Counted from the first letter of the stretch, positions 36,790 to 45,777 are shown. The stretch: DNA of 64,000 nucleotides from Salipaludibacillus sp047795645 (GCF_047795645.1 NZ_CP181045.1:2728001-2792000), one strand, 5' to 3'. The notes: generated by a model not told the origin, from the letters alone. Translations and numbers: made by a program.

Positions 36790-37767
36790 TTAAGAGAATA
36801 CCTTAACATCTTTTTTATACCATTCTTGTAAAACAAGCTCTGCTTTTTTTCCATGAATATTAAAGTCTACATCTAATTTCGCATCTTCCGTTGGATATAA
36901 TTTAGTTTTCCAATCCCACCAGAAAAAACCAGCGAACCACGGTTCATCCCAAAAGACTTTTAATACAGACGAATAAAAATTCGCTTGTTCCTCCTCATCA
37001 AATGGAAGTTCCGTGTGAAGGAAATCCCAAGGCATTTCTGCACAACCTTTAGCACTTCTACAACCTATTTCCACAAAAAGTATTGGTTTATTAAATTTCT
37101 TGTGTAACAAGTACATTTTGTCTCTTACTTTTCGCCAGTTTTTAATCATGGTTTCTTCGCTAGCATCGCCATCTTCTGCCACCGGGAAATAAGCACTCGT
37201 CCCAATAATATCTACTTTATCAAACCAAGCGACGCCATCTTCTTTCCCGTGGTTTGCATTGTAAATCAGAGGTCCATGATAAACATTTCTAACTACATAA
37301 ATCACTTCTTCCCATTCTGCTATTCTTGATTCTGTATTGATCATCTCGCAACCAACACAGAACATTTCACATCCCAACTCTTCGGCTAGTTCTGCATAAT
37401 GTAAGAGAAAATTGGTGTAAGAAGAGAACCATTTTTCCCAGTAAACTGAAGCATCCGCTGGAAACCCAATCCTAGCCCGCCAAAGTCCATCTCTTGTATT
37501 TACAACAGGCTTTAAACAAACTTTTAACCCTAGTTCCTTTGCTTTTAGTACCGCAAATTCAATATCACGGTCTGTCATTGTATGACCATAGTCAAATATA
37601 ATTTCCGTAGACGAGAACGTTTCCTGAAATGTGAAGAACGACAAAGCAATCCATTCACTTCCCGTTGCTTTTAACTTTTTCATTGACTCTACTGCTTCCT
37701 CCGTTCGATAAGCACCTCGTGTTGTATTCCAGCCATATGTCATGCCTTTTACAAATATCTCCTTCAT
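36790..37767 (-). CDS. GH113 beta-mannanase-family enzyme, copy A
   Basis: TIM-barrel endo-beta-1,4-mannanase family. The catalytic pair is Glu141 in CVGCEMINTESR (acid/base) and Glu233 in LFVEIGCRS (nucleophile). The 325 residues correspond to a single catalytic domain with no signal peptide (starts MKEIFVKGMTYGW), so it is predicted to work in the cytoplasm on imported mannooligosaccharides. It is the last gene of the operon, 28 bp after the alpha-galactosidase. A paralogue lies at 42679. Confidence 0.88.
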   Translation of the reverse strand: MKEIFVKGMTYGWNTTRGAYRTEEAVESMKKLKATGSEWIALSFFTFQETFSSTEIIFDYGHTMTDRDIEFAVLKAKELGLKVCLKPVVNTRDGLWRARIGFPADASVYWEKWFSSYTNFLLHYAELAEELGCEMFCVGCEMINTESRIAEWEEVIYVVRNVYHGPLIYNANHGKEDGVAWFDKVDIIGTSAYFPVAEDGDASEETMIKNWRKVRDKMYLLHKKFNKPILFVEIGCRSAKGCAEMPWDFLHTELPFDEEEQANFYSSVLKVFWDEPWFAGFFWWDWKTKLYPTEDAKLDVDFNIHGKKAELVLQEWYKKDVKVFS

Positions 37768-37795
37768 CTAACTATCCCCTTTTTATATTCAGCAG

Positions 37796-39982
37796 TTATA
37801 CTTGTTTTATCGTCCACATCACGCTTTGAAAGTCTCCTTCTAAGAAAGGAAGATTCACACCAATATTCATCAATTCATCACCATAATAATGCTTATTTAG
37901 TTCCGTAATTTTATACAGTTCATTCTTATTGAGACCTCTAAATCTTATTTTTTTATAAGCAGCATTCGCTTCGCCAAACATTTGGAAATAAGCGACAACT
38001 GCTTCCGAACGATCTTTAGAAACATACATCCATGCAGTATCATCATTTTCGAAAGGACTTAACAATCGGTGGAAATCTCCAAATTGAATCACTTCGCGAA
38101 TCTTTTTGTATTGCTTTACTTGATCTGAAATAACAAATTTATCTTCAGCAGAAAACTTCGTTACGTCTAGTTCATAACCTAAATTTCCGGACATCGCCAC
38201 ATGGCCTCTAATATCAAGCGAAGTCATTCTTTGCACCTGGTGATTAGGAACATCTGAGACGTGAGACCCCATCGCACTCATTGGATACACAAGACTCGTC
38301 CCATATTGTATTCTTAATCTAGAAATAGCATCCGTATTATCACTGGTCCACGTTTGCGGCATATAATAGAGAATTCCTGGATCAAATCTACCTCCACCAC
38401 CAGAACAACTTTCAAATAAAATATGTGGAAACTTCTTGGTAATCTTCTCCATTAGCTCGTAAACTCCAAGCATATAACGATGTGCCGTTTCCCTTTGTCG
38501 TTCCTTCGGTAGAGTTGCCGAACCCGTTTCCGTCATATGACGATTCATGTCCCACTTCACATACGTAATCGGAGCGCTCTCCAATATGGAAATTAATCTT
38601 GAGGCAATCTCATCTCGCACTTCTTTTCTCGTCAAATCAAGAATTAATTGATTACGCCCTTCTGAACGGTATCGATCCGGCACGTGAATACACCAATCAG
38701 GGTGTTCTCTATATAAATCACTGTTTTTTGAAATCATCTCTGGTTCAAACCAAAGCCCAAATTCCATATCCAACTCCGTTACTTCTTTTCCAAGATGTTC
38801 GATCCCTTTAGGCAGCTTGTTTTTATCAACAAACCAGTCTCCGAGAGAGCCTTTATCACTGTTCCGTTTACCAAACCAACCGTCATCCAACACAAAAAGC
38901 TCCATTCCCAGCTCTTTACCTACAGATGCGATATCTTTAATCTTTTCTTCATTAAAATCAAAATACGTCGCTTCCCAGTTATTGATTAGCACAGGGCGAA
39001 CTTTATCTCGAAATTCCCCACGGCAAAGTCTTTCACGATACAAATCATGAAATATTCGCGACATTTTTCCAAGTCCTTCACCAGAATAAACCATCACAAC
39101 CTCAGGCGTTTGAAACGACTCGCCTGCTTCAAGCAACCACGAAAAATCAAATGGATTGATCCCGATATTTATTCTTGCGTAGTTAAATTGATCAACCTCC
39201 ACCGATCCTTGGAAATTGCCGCTATAAACTAAATTAAGTCCATACACCTCACCATTTGTCTCCGTCACATCTTTTCTAGCTAAAGCCATAAACGGATTTT
39301 GCTGGTGACTACTCGTTCCTCGCCTACTTTCAATTGATTGCACCCCTCGATGCAGATCAACTTTTTGTATATCTCTTTCCCGCGCCCAAGCCCCTGGAAG
39401 AGTAATAAGTTGAAAATCACCATCTCGAAAATCAACGTTTGCAGAAGATGCTTTTAATAGACTTAATGATTTCGCACCTTCGTTTTCAAATCTAACAGAA
39501 CGAGCGATCGCATCATACTCGTTAAAAACGGAATAAACTAATATCACTCTTAATGTCGAAACCTTATCGTAAAGAGTGATTTCCAACGTTTCTGCTTCTT
39601 TTTCACTTTCTACGTACGTTGCAGGTAAGCCCTCTAATCCTCGCTTTCCTTGAAAAATCTGATGGCTTTCATATTGCAAATCTATAACTGTGCTTCCATT
39701 TTCATGCTGAACTTGAAAAGCAGGCAAACGAAAATCTGTGTTTCCAAAGGTCGGGTACTCTTGCGGTAATGTATCCAAAGAAAAATACGGATCAGGTGTA
39801 TCAGGGTTGGGAGAAAATGATCGATCTCGAAACCTAAGTTCATTTGATCCAGAATAATGATTTACCTTGTTTCCCCAATACAAATGACCAAGGTATTTCT
39901 TTTTTACTAGTTGTAGAACATAACTGGAATTTTCGGTTTGTAAGTGAAAAATACATGATTCTGAATAATAACTTATTGGCAT
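37796..39982 (-). CDS. GH36 alpha-galactosidase
   Basis: Removes alpha-1,6-galactose side chains from galactomannooligosaccharides, or from raffinose-type sugars. 728 residues with an N-terminal beta-sandwich (about 1-325), a TIM barrel and a C-terminal domain. Asp478 in VKWDMNRH is the nucleophile and Asp548 in WTSDNTD the acid/base, at the same numbers as in the Geobacillus enzymes. SCSGGGGRFD is intact. No signal peptide, so intracellular. Preceded by GGAGG, 24 bp after the SDR gene. Confidence 0.95.
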   Translation of the reverse strand: MPISYYSESCIFHLQTENSSYVLQLVKKKYLGHLYWGNKVNHYSGSNELRFRDRSFSPNPDTPDPYFSLDTLPQEYPTFGNTDFRLPAFQVQHENGSTVIDLQYESHQIFQGKRGLEGLPATYVESEKEAETLEITLYDKVSTLRVILVYSVFNEYDAIARSVRFENEGAKSLSLLKASSANVDFRDGDFQLITLPGAWARERDIQKVDLHRGVQSIESRRGTSSHQQNPFMALARKDVTETNGEVYGLNLVYSGNFQGSVEVDQFNYARINIGINPFDFSWLLEAGESFQTPEVVMVYSGEGLGKMSRIFHDLYRERLCRGEFRDKVRPVLINNWEATYFDFNEEKIKDIASVGKELGMELFVLDDGWFGKRNSDKGSLGDWFVDKNKLPKGIEHLGKEVTELDMEFGLWFEPEMISKNSDLYREHPDWCIHVPDRYRSEGRNQLILDLTRKEVRDEIASRLISILESAPITYVKWDMNRHMTETGSATLPKERQRETAHRYMLGVYELMEKITKKFPHILFESCSGGGGRFDPGILYYMPQTWTSDNTDAISRLRIQYGTSLVYPMSAMGSHVSDVPNHQVQRMTSLDIRGHVAMSGNLGYELDVTKFSAEDKFVISDQVKQYKKIREVIQFGDFHRLLSPFENDDTAWMYVSKDRSEAVVAYFQMFGEANAAYKKIRFRGLNKNELYKITELNKHYYGDELMNIGVNLPFLEGDFQSVMWTIKQV

Positions 39983-40006
39983 TTATTTTAACCTCCGTCG
40001 GTTTTT

Positions 40007-40714
40007 CTATAAATCCATCGGTTCTCCAAGATAATTAATGAAGAAATAATCATCTGATATATCTATTCTGCCTTCGATAATTTTCATCAATTCCTCAGCT
40101 GTGGTGTTAGGAGAAACCAATGCATTTTCTCCCCCCATATCTGTTCGCATCCAGCCTGGATGAATTACAAATACTCGAGTGTTTCCACCTTTAACATGTT
40201 CTTTTATCTGTTTCGTAAACATGTTTACGGCCGCTTTACTAATCGCATACGGGTAATCGCCATCATAGGCATTAGTGATACTCCCCGCTTCAGATGAAAT
40301 AGTCAAAATGATCTTTTGTTGTTCCGAATTAGAATTCATAAGCGGCAAAGTGTGTTTGATGATATTCATTGATCCATAGACATTGATTGCAAACGAGTCT
40401 CTTACTTTATTCATAACAAGGTTCTCTATACTTTCGTTTCTACCAAGCAAGATACCAGCATTGTTAATTAACCCATCCAATTGAACATCTTTCTCTTTTA
40501 ATCGGAAAGCTAATTCTTGAACTTCCGTCTCATTTGTTACATCTAAGTAGAATACTAGTAAACGCTCAGCATGTTTATCTAATAAGCACCTCAGATTATC
40601 ACAGTTCGATTGCTCAGATCTCACAATTGCTATTACTTTATGACCGGATGTTATCAGTGTTTTCGTTAAAGCCAACCCGAGTCCACGGTTTGCTCCAGTT
40701 ATCAAAACCTCCAT
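40007..40714 (-). CDS. Short-chain dehydrogenase/reductase
   Basis: Classical SDR with the TGANRGLG cofactor motif at residues 6-13, the NNAGIL motif, the catalytic Ser in TISSEAGS and the YPYAISKAA motif (Tyr and Lys). 235 residues. The substrate is unknown. It is the only gene in the mannan operon without an evident role in mannan breakdown; it may act on a sugar-derived carbonyl. Located between the permeases and GH36, after a hairpin at 40752-40790. Confidence 0.9.
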   Translation of the reverse strand: MEVLITGANRGLGLALTKTLITSGHKVIAIVRSEQSNCDNLRCLLDKHAERLLVFYLDVTNETEVQELAFRLKEKDVQLDGLINNAGILLGRNESIENLVMNKVRDSFAINVYGSMNIIKHTLPLMNSNSEQQKIILTISSEAGSITNAYDGDYPYAISKAAVNMFTKQIKEHVKGGNTRVFVIHPGWMRTDMGGENALVSPNTTAEELMKIIEGRIDISDDYFFINYLGEPMDL

Positions 40715-40751
40715 CTATGTCCTCCATTCACGTTTGTGCTAATGACCTTAA

Positions 40752-40790
40752 GAAAAAAAAGCAAGTTTTGCTTTCGCATCCGTTGCTTTT
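40752..40790 (-). terminator. Intra-operon hairpin between permease and SDR genes
   Basis: On the minus strand AAAGCAA...TTGCTTT is followed by eight T in total. Partial termination here would lower expression of SDR, GH36 and GH113 A relative to the upstream genes. Confidence 0.55.
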
Positions 40791-40819
40791 CTTCTTTGTA
40801 TGTTATTTTTAGTCGTTAT

Positions 40820-41641
40820 TTATTTTTCTTGCGATTGTGCAAAGCCGTTATAAATATACTTTTGCAAGGCGACGAAGATAATTAATGTTGGGATCAACAC
40901 GATGATAACGCCCGCACAAATAATTTCCCATTGTGAGCCATAGGGGCCTTGGAACCTAAATAATGCCGTCGAAACAACTTGTAGATCTGGTTTAGGCATG
41001 TATAAAAACGGAATATAAAAATCATTATATATCGTTACACCGCGAATAATTAGTACTGTAGCCATTGCCGGCTTTAACTGTGGTAAGATAATCTTCCAAA
41101 AGATCTTCCAATAAGAAGCTCCATCTAACATCGCCGATTCATCCAACGAAATTGGAACACGGTCAAGGAATTGCAAAAAGATATACACTGCAATGATGTC
41201 TGTGCTCGCAAACAATACGATAGCGGCCCACCTTGTATTAAATAAGCCAAGATCATTTATAATTTGAAATGTTGCTACTTGTGTAGTTACAGCAGGGATG
41301 AGCGTCGCAAATAAAAATAGCAAAAGTATTGTCTTGCTCCCTCTGAATTTAAATCGACTCAACACATAAGCAATCATTGTGCCAAATAAAATAGCAAAAG
41401 ATACGGATATTATAACCATAAATGCTGTATTGGCAAACCCTAATAACATATTCCCTTCTGTAAATGCCCGAACATAATTCTCTATGTTTAACCAATTTTC
41501 CGGCGGGTCCAATGGACCAGTTTGCGCATATTCCTCTGTTGTTTTGAAAGAGGCAAAAAATACGACGATAATCGGAATCGTTGTCATTAATAAACCTGCT
41601 AATAAAGATACATATTTAGCAATACTCCAAAATAATCTCAT
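40820..41641 (-). CDS. ABC sugar transporter permease, MalG type
   Basis: 273 residues with six membrane segments. The EAA loop (DESAMLDGASYWKIFWKIILPQLKPA) that docks the ATPase is complete. Starts 3 bp after the partner permease, so the two are coupled. Together with the binding protein at 34867 it should form the mannooligosaccharide importer. No dedicated ATPase gene lies nearby. Confidence 0.94.
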   Translation of the reverse strand: MRLFWSIAKYVSLLAGLLMTTIPIIVVFFASFKTTEEYAQTGPLDPPENWLNIENYVRAFTEGNMLLGFANTAFMVIISVSFAILFGTMIAYVLSRFKFRGSKTILLLFLFATLIPAVTTQVATFQIINDLGLFNTRWAAIVLFASTDIIAVYIFLQFLDRVPISLDESAMLDGASYWKIFWKIILPQLKPAMATVLIIRGVTIYNDFYIPFLYMPKPDLQVVSTALFRFQGPYGSQWEIICAGVIIVLIPTLIIFVALQKYIYNGFAQSQEK

Positions 41642-41644
41642 ATT

Positions 41645-42559
41645 TTACGCCTCCTTTTCGCCGAATAAAATTCGTTGTATCATCGTTACTGTTATGACGA
41701 TTATGAGTAACACGATACCCATTGCCGAACCTAAGCCAACACGATTATATTCAAACGCAGTATTAAGGGTTTGAATAACAAACGTTGTACTTCCATTTGC
41801 TCCACCCGTCATGATAAACGGAATTTCAAATACACCAATTGCACCACTAATGGCAAGAATAACATTCAACTCTACGATTCTACGAATACTTGGAAGAATG
41901 ATAAAACGGAATTTTTGCCAACCATTTGCGCCATCTATATCTGCCGCTTCATATATATCACCCGAGATAGATGAGATTGCCCCGAGGAAAATAATGAAGT
42001 TAAAGCCCATATACCTCCAAATTGAAGTTCCCGCCAAAGAAATATTAATTATGTCAGGATTCCCTAACCACAGTTGTGAGTATTCTCCCAATCCTAGCAT
42101 GGCAAGGAGTGCATCTAATGTCCCTTCTGGTCGAAAGAAAAACAGGAAAATAAATCCGATTGCTACCCCATTTAACAAAAACGGAAAAAAGATAACTCCT
42201 TTGAAAAAGTTCTTAAACCTAACCTTAAAACTCAATACTGACGCAAAATACAAAGCTAATGCCATTTGTACAAATGTCGCAAAGAAATAATACAAACTAA
42301 CTACAAAAACCGTAAAGTATTCTGGCCTTGTAAACATTAGCACATAATTACTAATACCTGTCCAGTCCATATCTGGGCTAATTCCATTCCAATCATGAAA
42401 ACTATAAATCACCATATTCATTAGCGGTAAATATGAAAAGGTTAGTAATAACGCAAGTGGAATCGTAGAAAACAGTAAAATAATTAGTACTTTTTGATGC
42501 TTATAATTGAGGTTATTAAGCGATAGAAAACTCGAAACCTTCCTATATGCCTCAGCCAT
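41645..42559 (-). CDS. ABC sugar transporter permease, MalF type
   Basis: About 304 residues with six membrane segments and the EAA loop YEAADIDGANGWQKFRFIILP. I start at the ATG at 42559 (MAEAYRKVSSF), which has TTTGGAGGG before it; the frame is open to 42586. It is the first of the two permeases, about 120 bp after GH113 copy B. Confidence 0.94.
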   Translation of the reverse strand: MAEAYRKVSSFLSLNNLNYKHQKVLIILLFSTIPLALLLTFSYLPLMNMVIYSFHDWNGISPDMDWTGISNYVLMFTRPEYFTVFVVSLYYFFATFVQMALALYFASVLSFKVRFKNFFKGVIFFPFLLNGVAIGFIFLFFFRPEGTLDALLAMLGLGEYSQLWLGNPDIINISLAGTSIWRYMGFNFIIFLGAISSISGDIYEAADIDGANGWQKFRFIILPSIRRIVELNVILAISGAIGVFEIPFIMTGGANGSTTFVIQTLNTAFEYNRVGLGSAMGIVLLIIVITVTMIQRILFGEKEA

Positions 42560-42678
42560 GTTAATCCCTCCAAACATAGTCTTCAATCTTTCCCCTACTT
42601 TAATTCTTTAAAGTTAAAACTCTTGCAATACTACCACTAAGAAATAATTTTCTTCGTTCTCATCTCTTTAAACCTAAA

Positions 42679-43608
42679 TTATTTTGTGAAAAAAAAAGAT
42701 TCAATTGTCTTTGCCGCAGGTTTTCCATACACACAATAATCATCATTTTTATAAGCATCTTCTTTTTGATATAACCGCGCGGGCCAATCCCATAGCATAA
42801 ATCCATAAAACCAATCTTGTCGATTAAATACTTTAAACATCTGTTTGTAAAAATGATCTTGTTCATCGAGATCAATCTGTCCTTTGTTTAAATCCCAATC
42901 ATTCGGCACCTTTGAAGAGCCCTTTCGGCTTGGACATCCGGTTTCCATAAAGAAAAATGGTTTGTTCCATTTTTTGACGATTTTTTCGATCCTCTCTTCA
43001 TGATAATCCCATGAGTCATCAGGATAATATCCACTTGATGAAATAATATCAACAGCATCCCACCACTTGACTTGATCTTCTTGATATTTATCACAGTTGT
43101 AAGTAATCGGCCCAGAGTAAACCTCACGGACTTTTCTTACCAATTCTCTCCATTCCTTTTCTCTTCGATCCGTTTGTACCATTTCACAACCAATACAAAA
43201 CATTTCGCAGTTTGTTTCTTCAGCAATTTTTGCATAATGTAAGATAAACAACTCGTAGTTTTTAAACCAGTCTGACCACTTCGGTTCACACGGAACATCG
43301 AGATCAAAGAAATTAATATGAGCTCTCCACGTACCGTCTTTCACATTGACAACGGGTTTTAATACAACTTTCAATTTTAATTCTTTCGCTTTTGCAATCG
43401 CCCAATATACCTCTTTATCTGTGACAACGGGATTTTCTGTGAAATTGATTTCTGTTGACTGAGCAGTATCTTGTAATCCTGCAAAAGCAATTGCAGTCCA
43501 ATTAACACCTAATTCTTTCATTTTTTCCATTGAGTCAGTCGCCGAATTGGTATTCCAATCTCCGCGTTTTCCAACCCACCCCCAAGTCATTCCTTTAATG
43601 TAATCCAT
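42679..43608 (-). CDS. GH113 beta-mannanase-family enzyme, copy B
   Basis: Paralogue of the enzyme at 36790 with the same fold and catalytic pair: Glu142 in CIGCEMVQTDRR and Glu222 in FFMETGCPS. 309 residues, no signal peptide, so cytoplasmic. It is the second gene of the operon, 26 bp after the epimerase gene. The two copies differ clearly in sequence, which suggests different chain-length or decoration preference rather than a recent duplication. Confidence 0.88.
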   Translation of the reverse strand: MDYIKGMTWGWVGKRGDWNTNSATDSMEKMKELGVNWTAIAFAGLQDTAQSTEINFTENPVVTDKEVYWAIAKAKELKLKVVLKPVVNVKDGTWRAHINFFDLDVPCEPKWSDWFKNYELFILHYAKIAEETNCEMFCIGCEMVQTDRREKEWRELVRKVREVYSGPITYNCDKYQEDQVKWWDAVDIISSSGYYPDDSWDYHEERIEKIVKKWNKPFFFMETGCPSRKGSSKVPNDWDLNKGQIDLDEQDHFYKQMFKVFNRQDWFYGFMLWDWPARLYQKEDAYKNDDYCVYGKPAAKTIESFFFTK

Positions 43609-43634
43609 GATGATAGCCCCCTAGAACATTCGAT

Positions 43635-44831
43635 TCAAATTCTTTCTAACCTTTCTAACACTTCAAAACAAAAACGAGAATTATGATAAGAGCATTTCCA
43701 AGGTTCTACTTTCGGCATATCTTTAGCCACGTTTCCGTCTCCATCTACTTTCCAAAACCATTCACCATTTTGCTTATCAATGATGTAGCTAGATGTAAAA
43801 TCCCATAATGCTTTCGTAGCATCCAAATATTTTTCTTGTTTCGTTAACTGATAGGCATTTAAAAACCCTACCATGCCTTCAGCTTGGACCCACCACACTT
43901 TATCGCGATCAAATTCACCATCTTCTAATTCATTCATTAAGCCTCCATGTTGATCAAATCCATCTTGAAGAACTTTATCAGCCATTTTAATTGCGATTGT
44001 TTCCACTTGAGTTAGAATTTCACTATCTCCTAGAACTTCTGCGGCCTCATGAAGGAGCCAACTTCCTTCTATATCATGACCATAAGACACAACATCTGAA
44101 AGCGAATGCCACGCTTCATTAAAGTACAATTTAAATTGATTTGTTTCAGGGTTGATAATATGTTCTATCGTAATTTGAATTAACTCATCCAATTTTTCTT
44201 TTAATAATTCATCTTTCCAAACTCTGTAGAGATTCGTATAAGCTTCTAAGATATGTAAATGAGTATTCATCGATTTAGCGGCATTCATATCTTTTCCACT
44301 TAAACTCTGATCTTCTACTTCTTTCCACTCTTTTGTAAAAGCTTCAAAATACCCTTTATTCTTGTTGTCATAAGCATATTTCTCAATGAGATGGAACAAT
44401 TCTATTGCTATTTCAAGACTTTCTTCTTTTTTTGTCGCTTGATAATATTCTGATAAACCATAAATAGCAAAAGACTGGTTATAAATATGCTTTTTTGGCT
44501 CCGTTGGATGTCCATGATAATCTAGCATCCAATATATGCCCCCATATTGATCGTCCAAAAAGTTGTTTTTCAAAAAATCAAATGCGTGGGTTGCAGTCTT
44601 TAAATGCTGTGGGTCTCCCGTTTGGCAGTATGCTTTGGAATAGGTCCAGAGAATTCTAGAGTTTAAGATGCCACCCTTTTCTGCGGTTACTTCCACTTGC
44701 CCCTCATGAGTCATATAACCATAAAAACCACCATTTTTTTCATCAACTGTGCGCTTGATCCAAAAAGGTAAAATGTTTTTCTCTAGTTCGTGCAATATTT
44801 CTTCAAATAACACTGAATTTTTCACTGTCAT
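43635..44831 (-). CDS. Cellobiose/mannobiose 2-epimerase (AGE family)
   Basis: 398-residue alpha/alpha-barrel epimerase of the N-acylglucosamine 2-epimerase superfamily. Recognisable segments are PFWIKRTVDEKNGGFYGYM, YNQSFAIYGLSEYYQAT, SYGHDIEGSWLLHEA and the C-terminal KCSYHNSRFCFEVLERL with conserved His. In the cellobiose 2-epimerase subgroup, mannobiose is converted to mannosyl-glucose, the substrate of GH130_1 phosphorylase, and both genes are in this locus. First gene of the long operon. Confidence 0.9.
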   Translation of the reverse strand: MTVKNSVLFEEILHELEKNILPFWIKRTVDEKNGGFYGYMTHEGQVEVTAEKGGILNSRILWTYSKAYCQTGDPQHLKTATHAFDFLKNNFLDDQYGGIYWMLDYHGHPTEPKKHIYNQSFAIYGLSEYYQATKKEESLEIAIELFHLIEKYAYDNKNKGYFEAFTKEWKEVEDQSLSGKDMNAAKSMNTHLHILEAYTNLYRVWKDELLKEKLDELIQITIEHIINPETNQFKLYFNEAWHSLSDVVSYGHDIEGSWLLHEAAEVLGDSEILTQVETIAIKMADKVLQDGFDQHGGLMNELEDGEFDRDKVWWVQAEGMVGFLNAYQLTKQEKYLDATKALWDFTSSYIIDKQNGEWFWKVDGDGNVAKDMPKVEPWKCSYHNSRFCFEVLERLERI

Positions 44832-44920
44832 GAATTACGCCCCTTTTACTGCTAGTCCTCTTGAAAAATTAATTCGTATATATGTTTTTTGTATATACTA
44901 GCGTTAAATGATTAACAATG

Positions 44921-44975
44921 AAGTTTATCGTTAAGGTTACAAAATAATCATACCTTGATAACGCTTACCTGTCAA
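44921..44975 (-). promoter_or_regulatory. Main mannan operon promoter with cre and LacI-type operator
   Basis: On the minus strand: TTGACA (44970-44975), a 17-bp spacer, TATGAT (44947-44952). The spacer carries AGGTAAGCGTTATCA, matching 14 of 15 cre positions. The operator TAACCTTAACGATAAACTT (44922-44939) lies just downstream of the -10. It drives epimerase, GH113 B, permeases, SDR, GH36 and GH113 A. Confidence 0.82.
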
Positions 44976-45200
44976 TAGAAAATAGTCGCTCACAAAACCG
45001 TTTAAATCGGCATTTACTTTTCACATGTAAATCCTAGTATAGAGGCACTTTAACAGTTCTTCCTTCTTCGATTTCATAAGTAGTTAACATTTATTATAAA
45101 CCTTCCATTAGTCGTAGTATTCTCCTGATCAGACATGAACTCATGAAATACCGAGCAATACATTTATGTATTATTTTAAAGTGAAGTAAAACGAGATATT

Positions 45201-45401
45201 TTATTTTTTCCAGACAATGAAAGCTCCTGTAAAACCAATCACACTAGCAATCATCCAACCAATGTTACCAGCAACAACCATGCCTAAAAAAGGTAATGTA
45301 ATAAGATAAGTAAAAATTAAGAAGCATTTATAACCTTTTGATTTTACAAATTGTTTCTTTTGTATGTTACTTTTTTCTTTTTGGCTTGGATTATCCTTCA
45401 T
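45201..45401 (-). CDS. Small two-helix membrane protein of unknown function
   Basis: 66 residues from the ATG at 45401, where AAGGAG is spaced 11 bases upstream; the in-frame GTG at 45422 overlaps a weaker site. A basic N-terminus (KEKSNIQKKQFVKSKG) is followed by two hydrophobic helices (about 24-41 and 44-62). No family recognised. The upstream region contains the same TTATCGATAA operator core as the GH130_1 promoter, so it is probably part of the mannan regulon. Confidence 0.65.
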   Translation of the reverse strand: MKDNPSQKEKSNIQKKQFVKSKGYKCFLIFTYLITLPFLGMVVAGNIGWMIASVIGFTGAFIVWKK

Positions 45402-45432
45402 TATAACAACCACTCCTTTCACCTTAATAAAG

Positions 45433-45442
45433 TTATCGATAA
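45433..45442 (-). promoter_or_regulatory. LacI-type operator before the small membrane protein gene
   Basis: AAGTTATCGATAATT contains the perfect palindrome TTATCGATAA, identical to that at 34542-34551. It lies about 30 bp before the start codon, with a weak TTGTGT-N17-TAAAAC promoter just upstream on the minus strand. Confidence 0.5.
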
Positions 45443-45777
45443 TTCTGTTTTAAATATTTATAAAGCTTAACACAACCGAAATAAAATATGCACCTAAACA
45501 GAACATATGAGCAAGAGGAAACAAGCCCAATGTATGGTCAGTTTCTTAAACTTTGTTGTTTTGTGAAAAGTTGTGCAAGGTGAGGAATTCATCGGGAAAA
45601 GAAGCAAATCGAGCTTATGTAAGAAGTAATAAAATGTAGGTAAGACCAAACCAGCCCTCAGAACGAAGTATTCAATCAGTGTAAGAAATACTAAATTAGT
45701 TGATGTTCAAGTAAAAGCATCTGCCTTAAGTGACTGGAGGTCCCAAAAAAATTTTCACAGTGAAGTTTAATCATATT
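45443..45777. other. Intergenic stretch, no gene seen
   Basis: Separates the small membrane protein gene from the AraC gene. Apart from the weak promoter next to the operator I see no ORF, repeat or hairpin worth naming. Confidence 0.4.
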
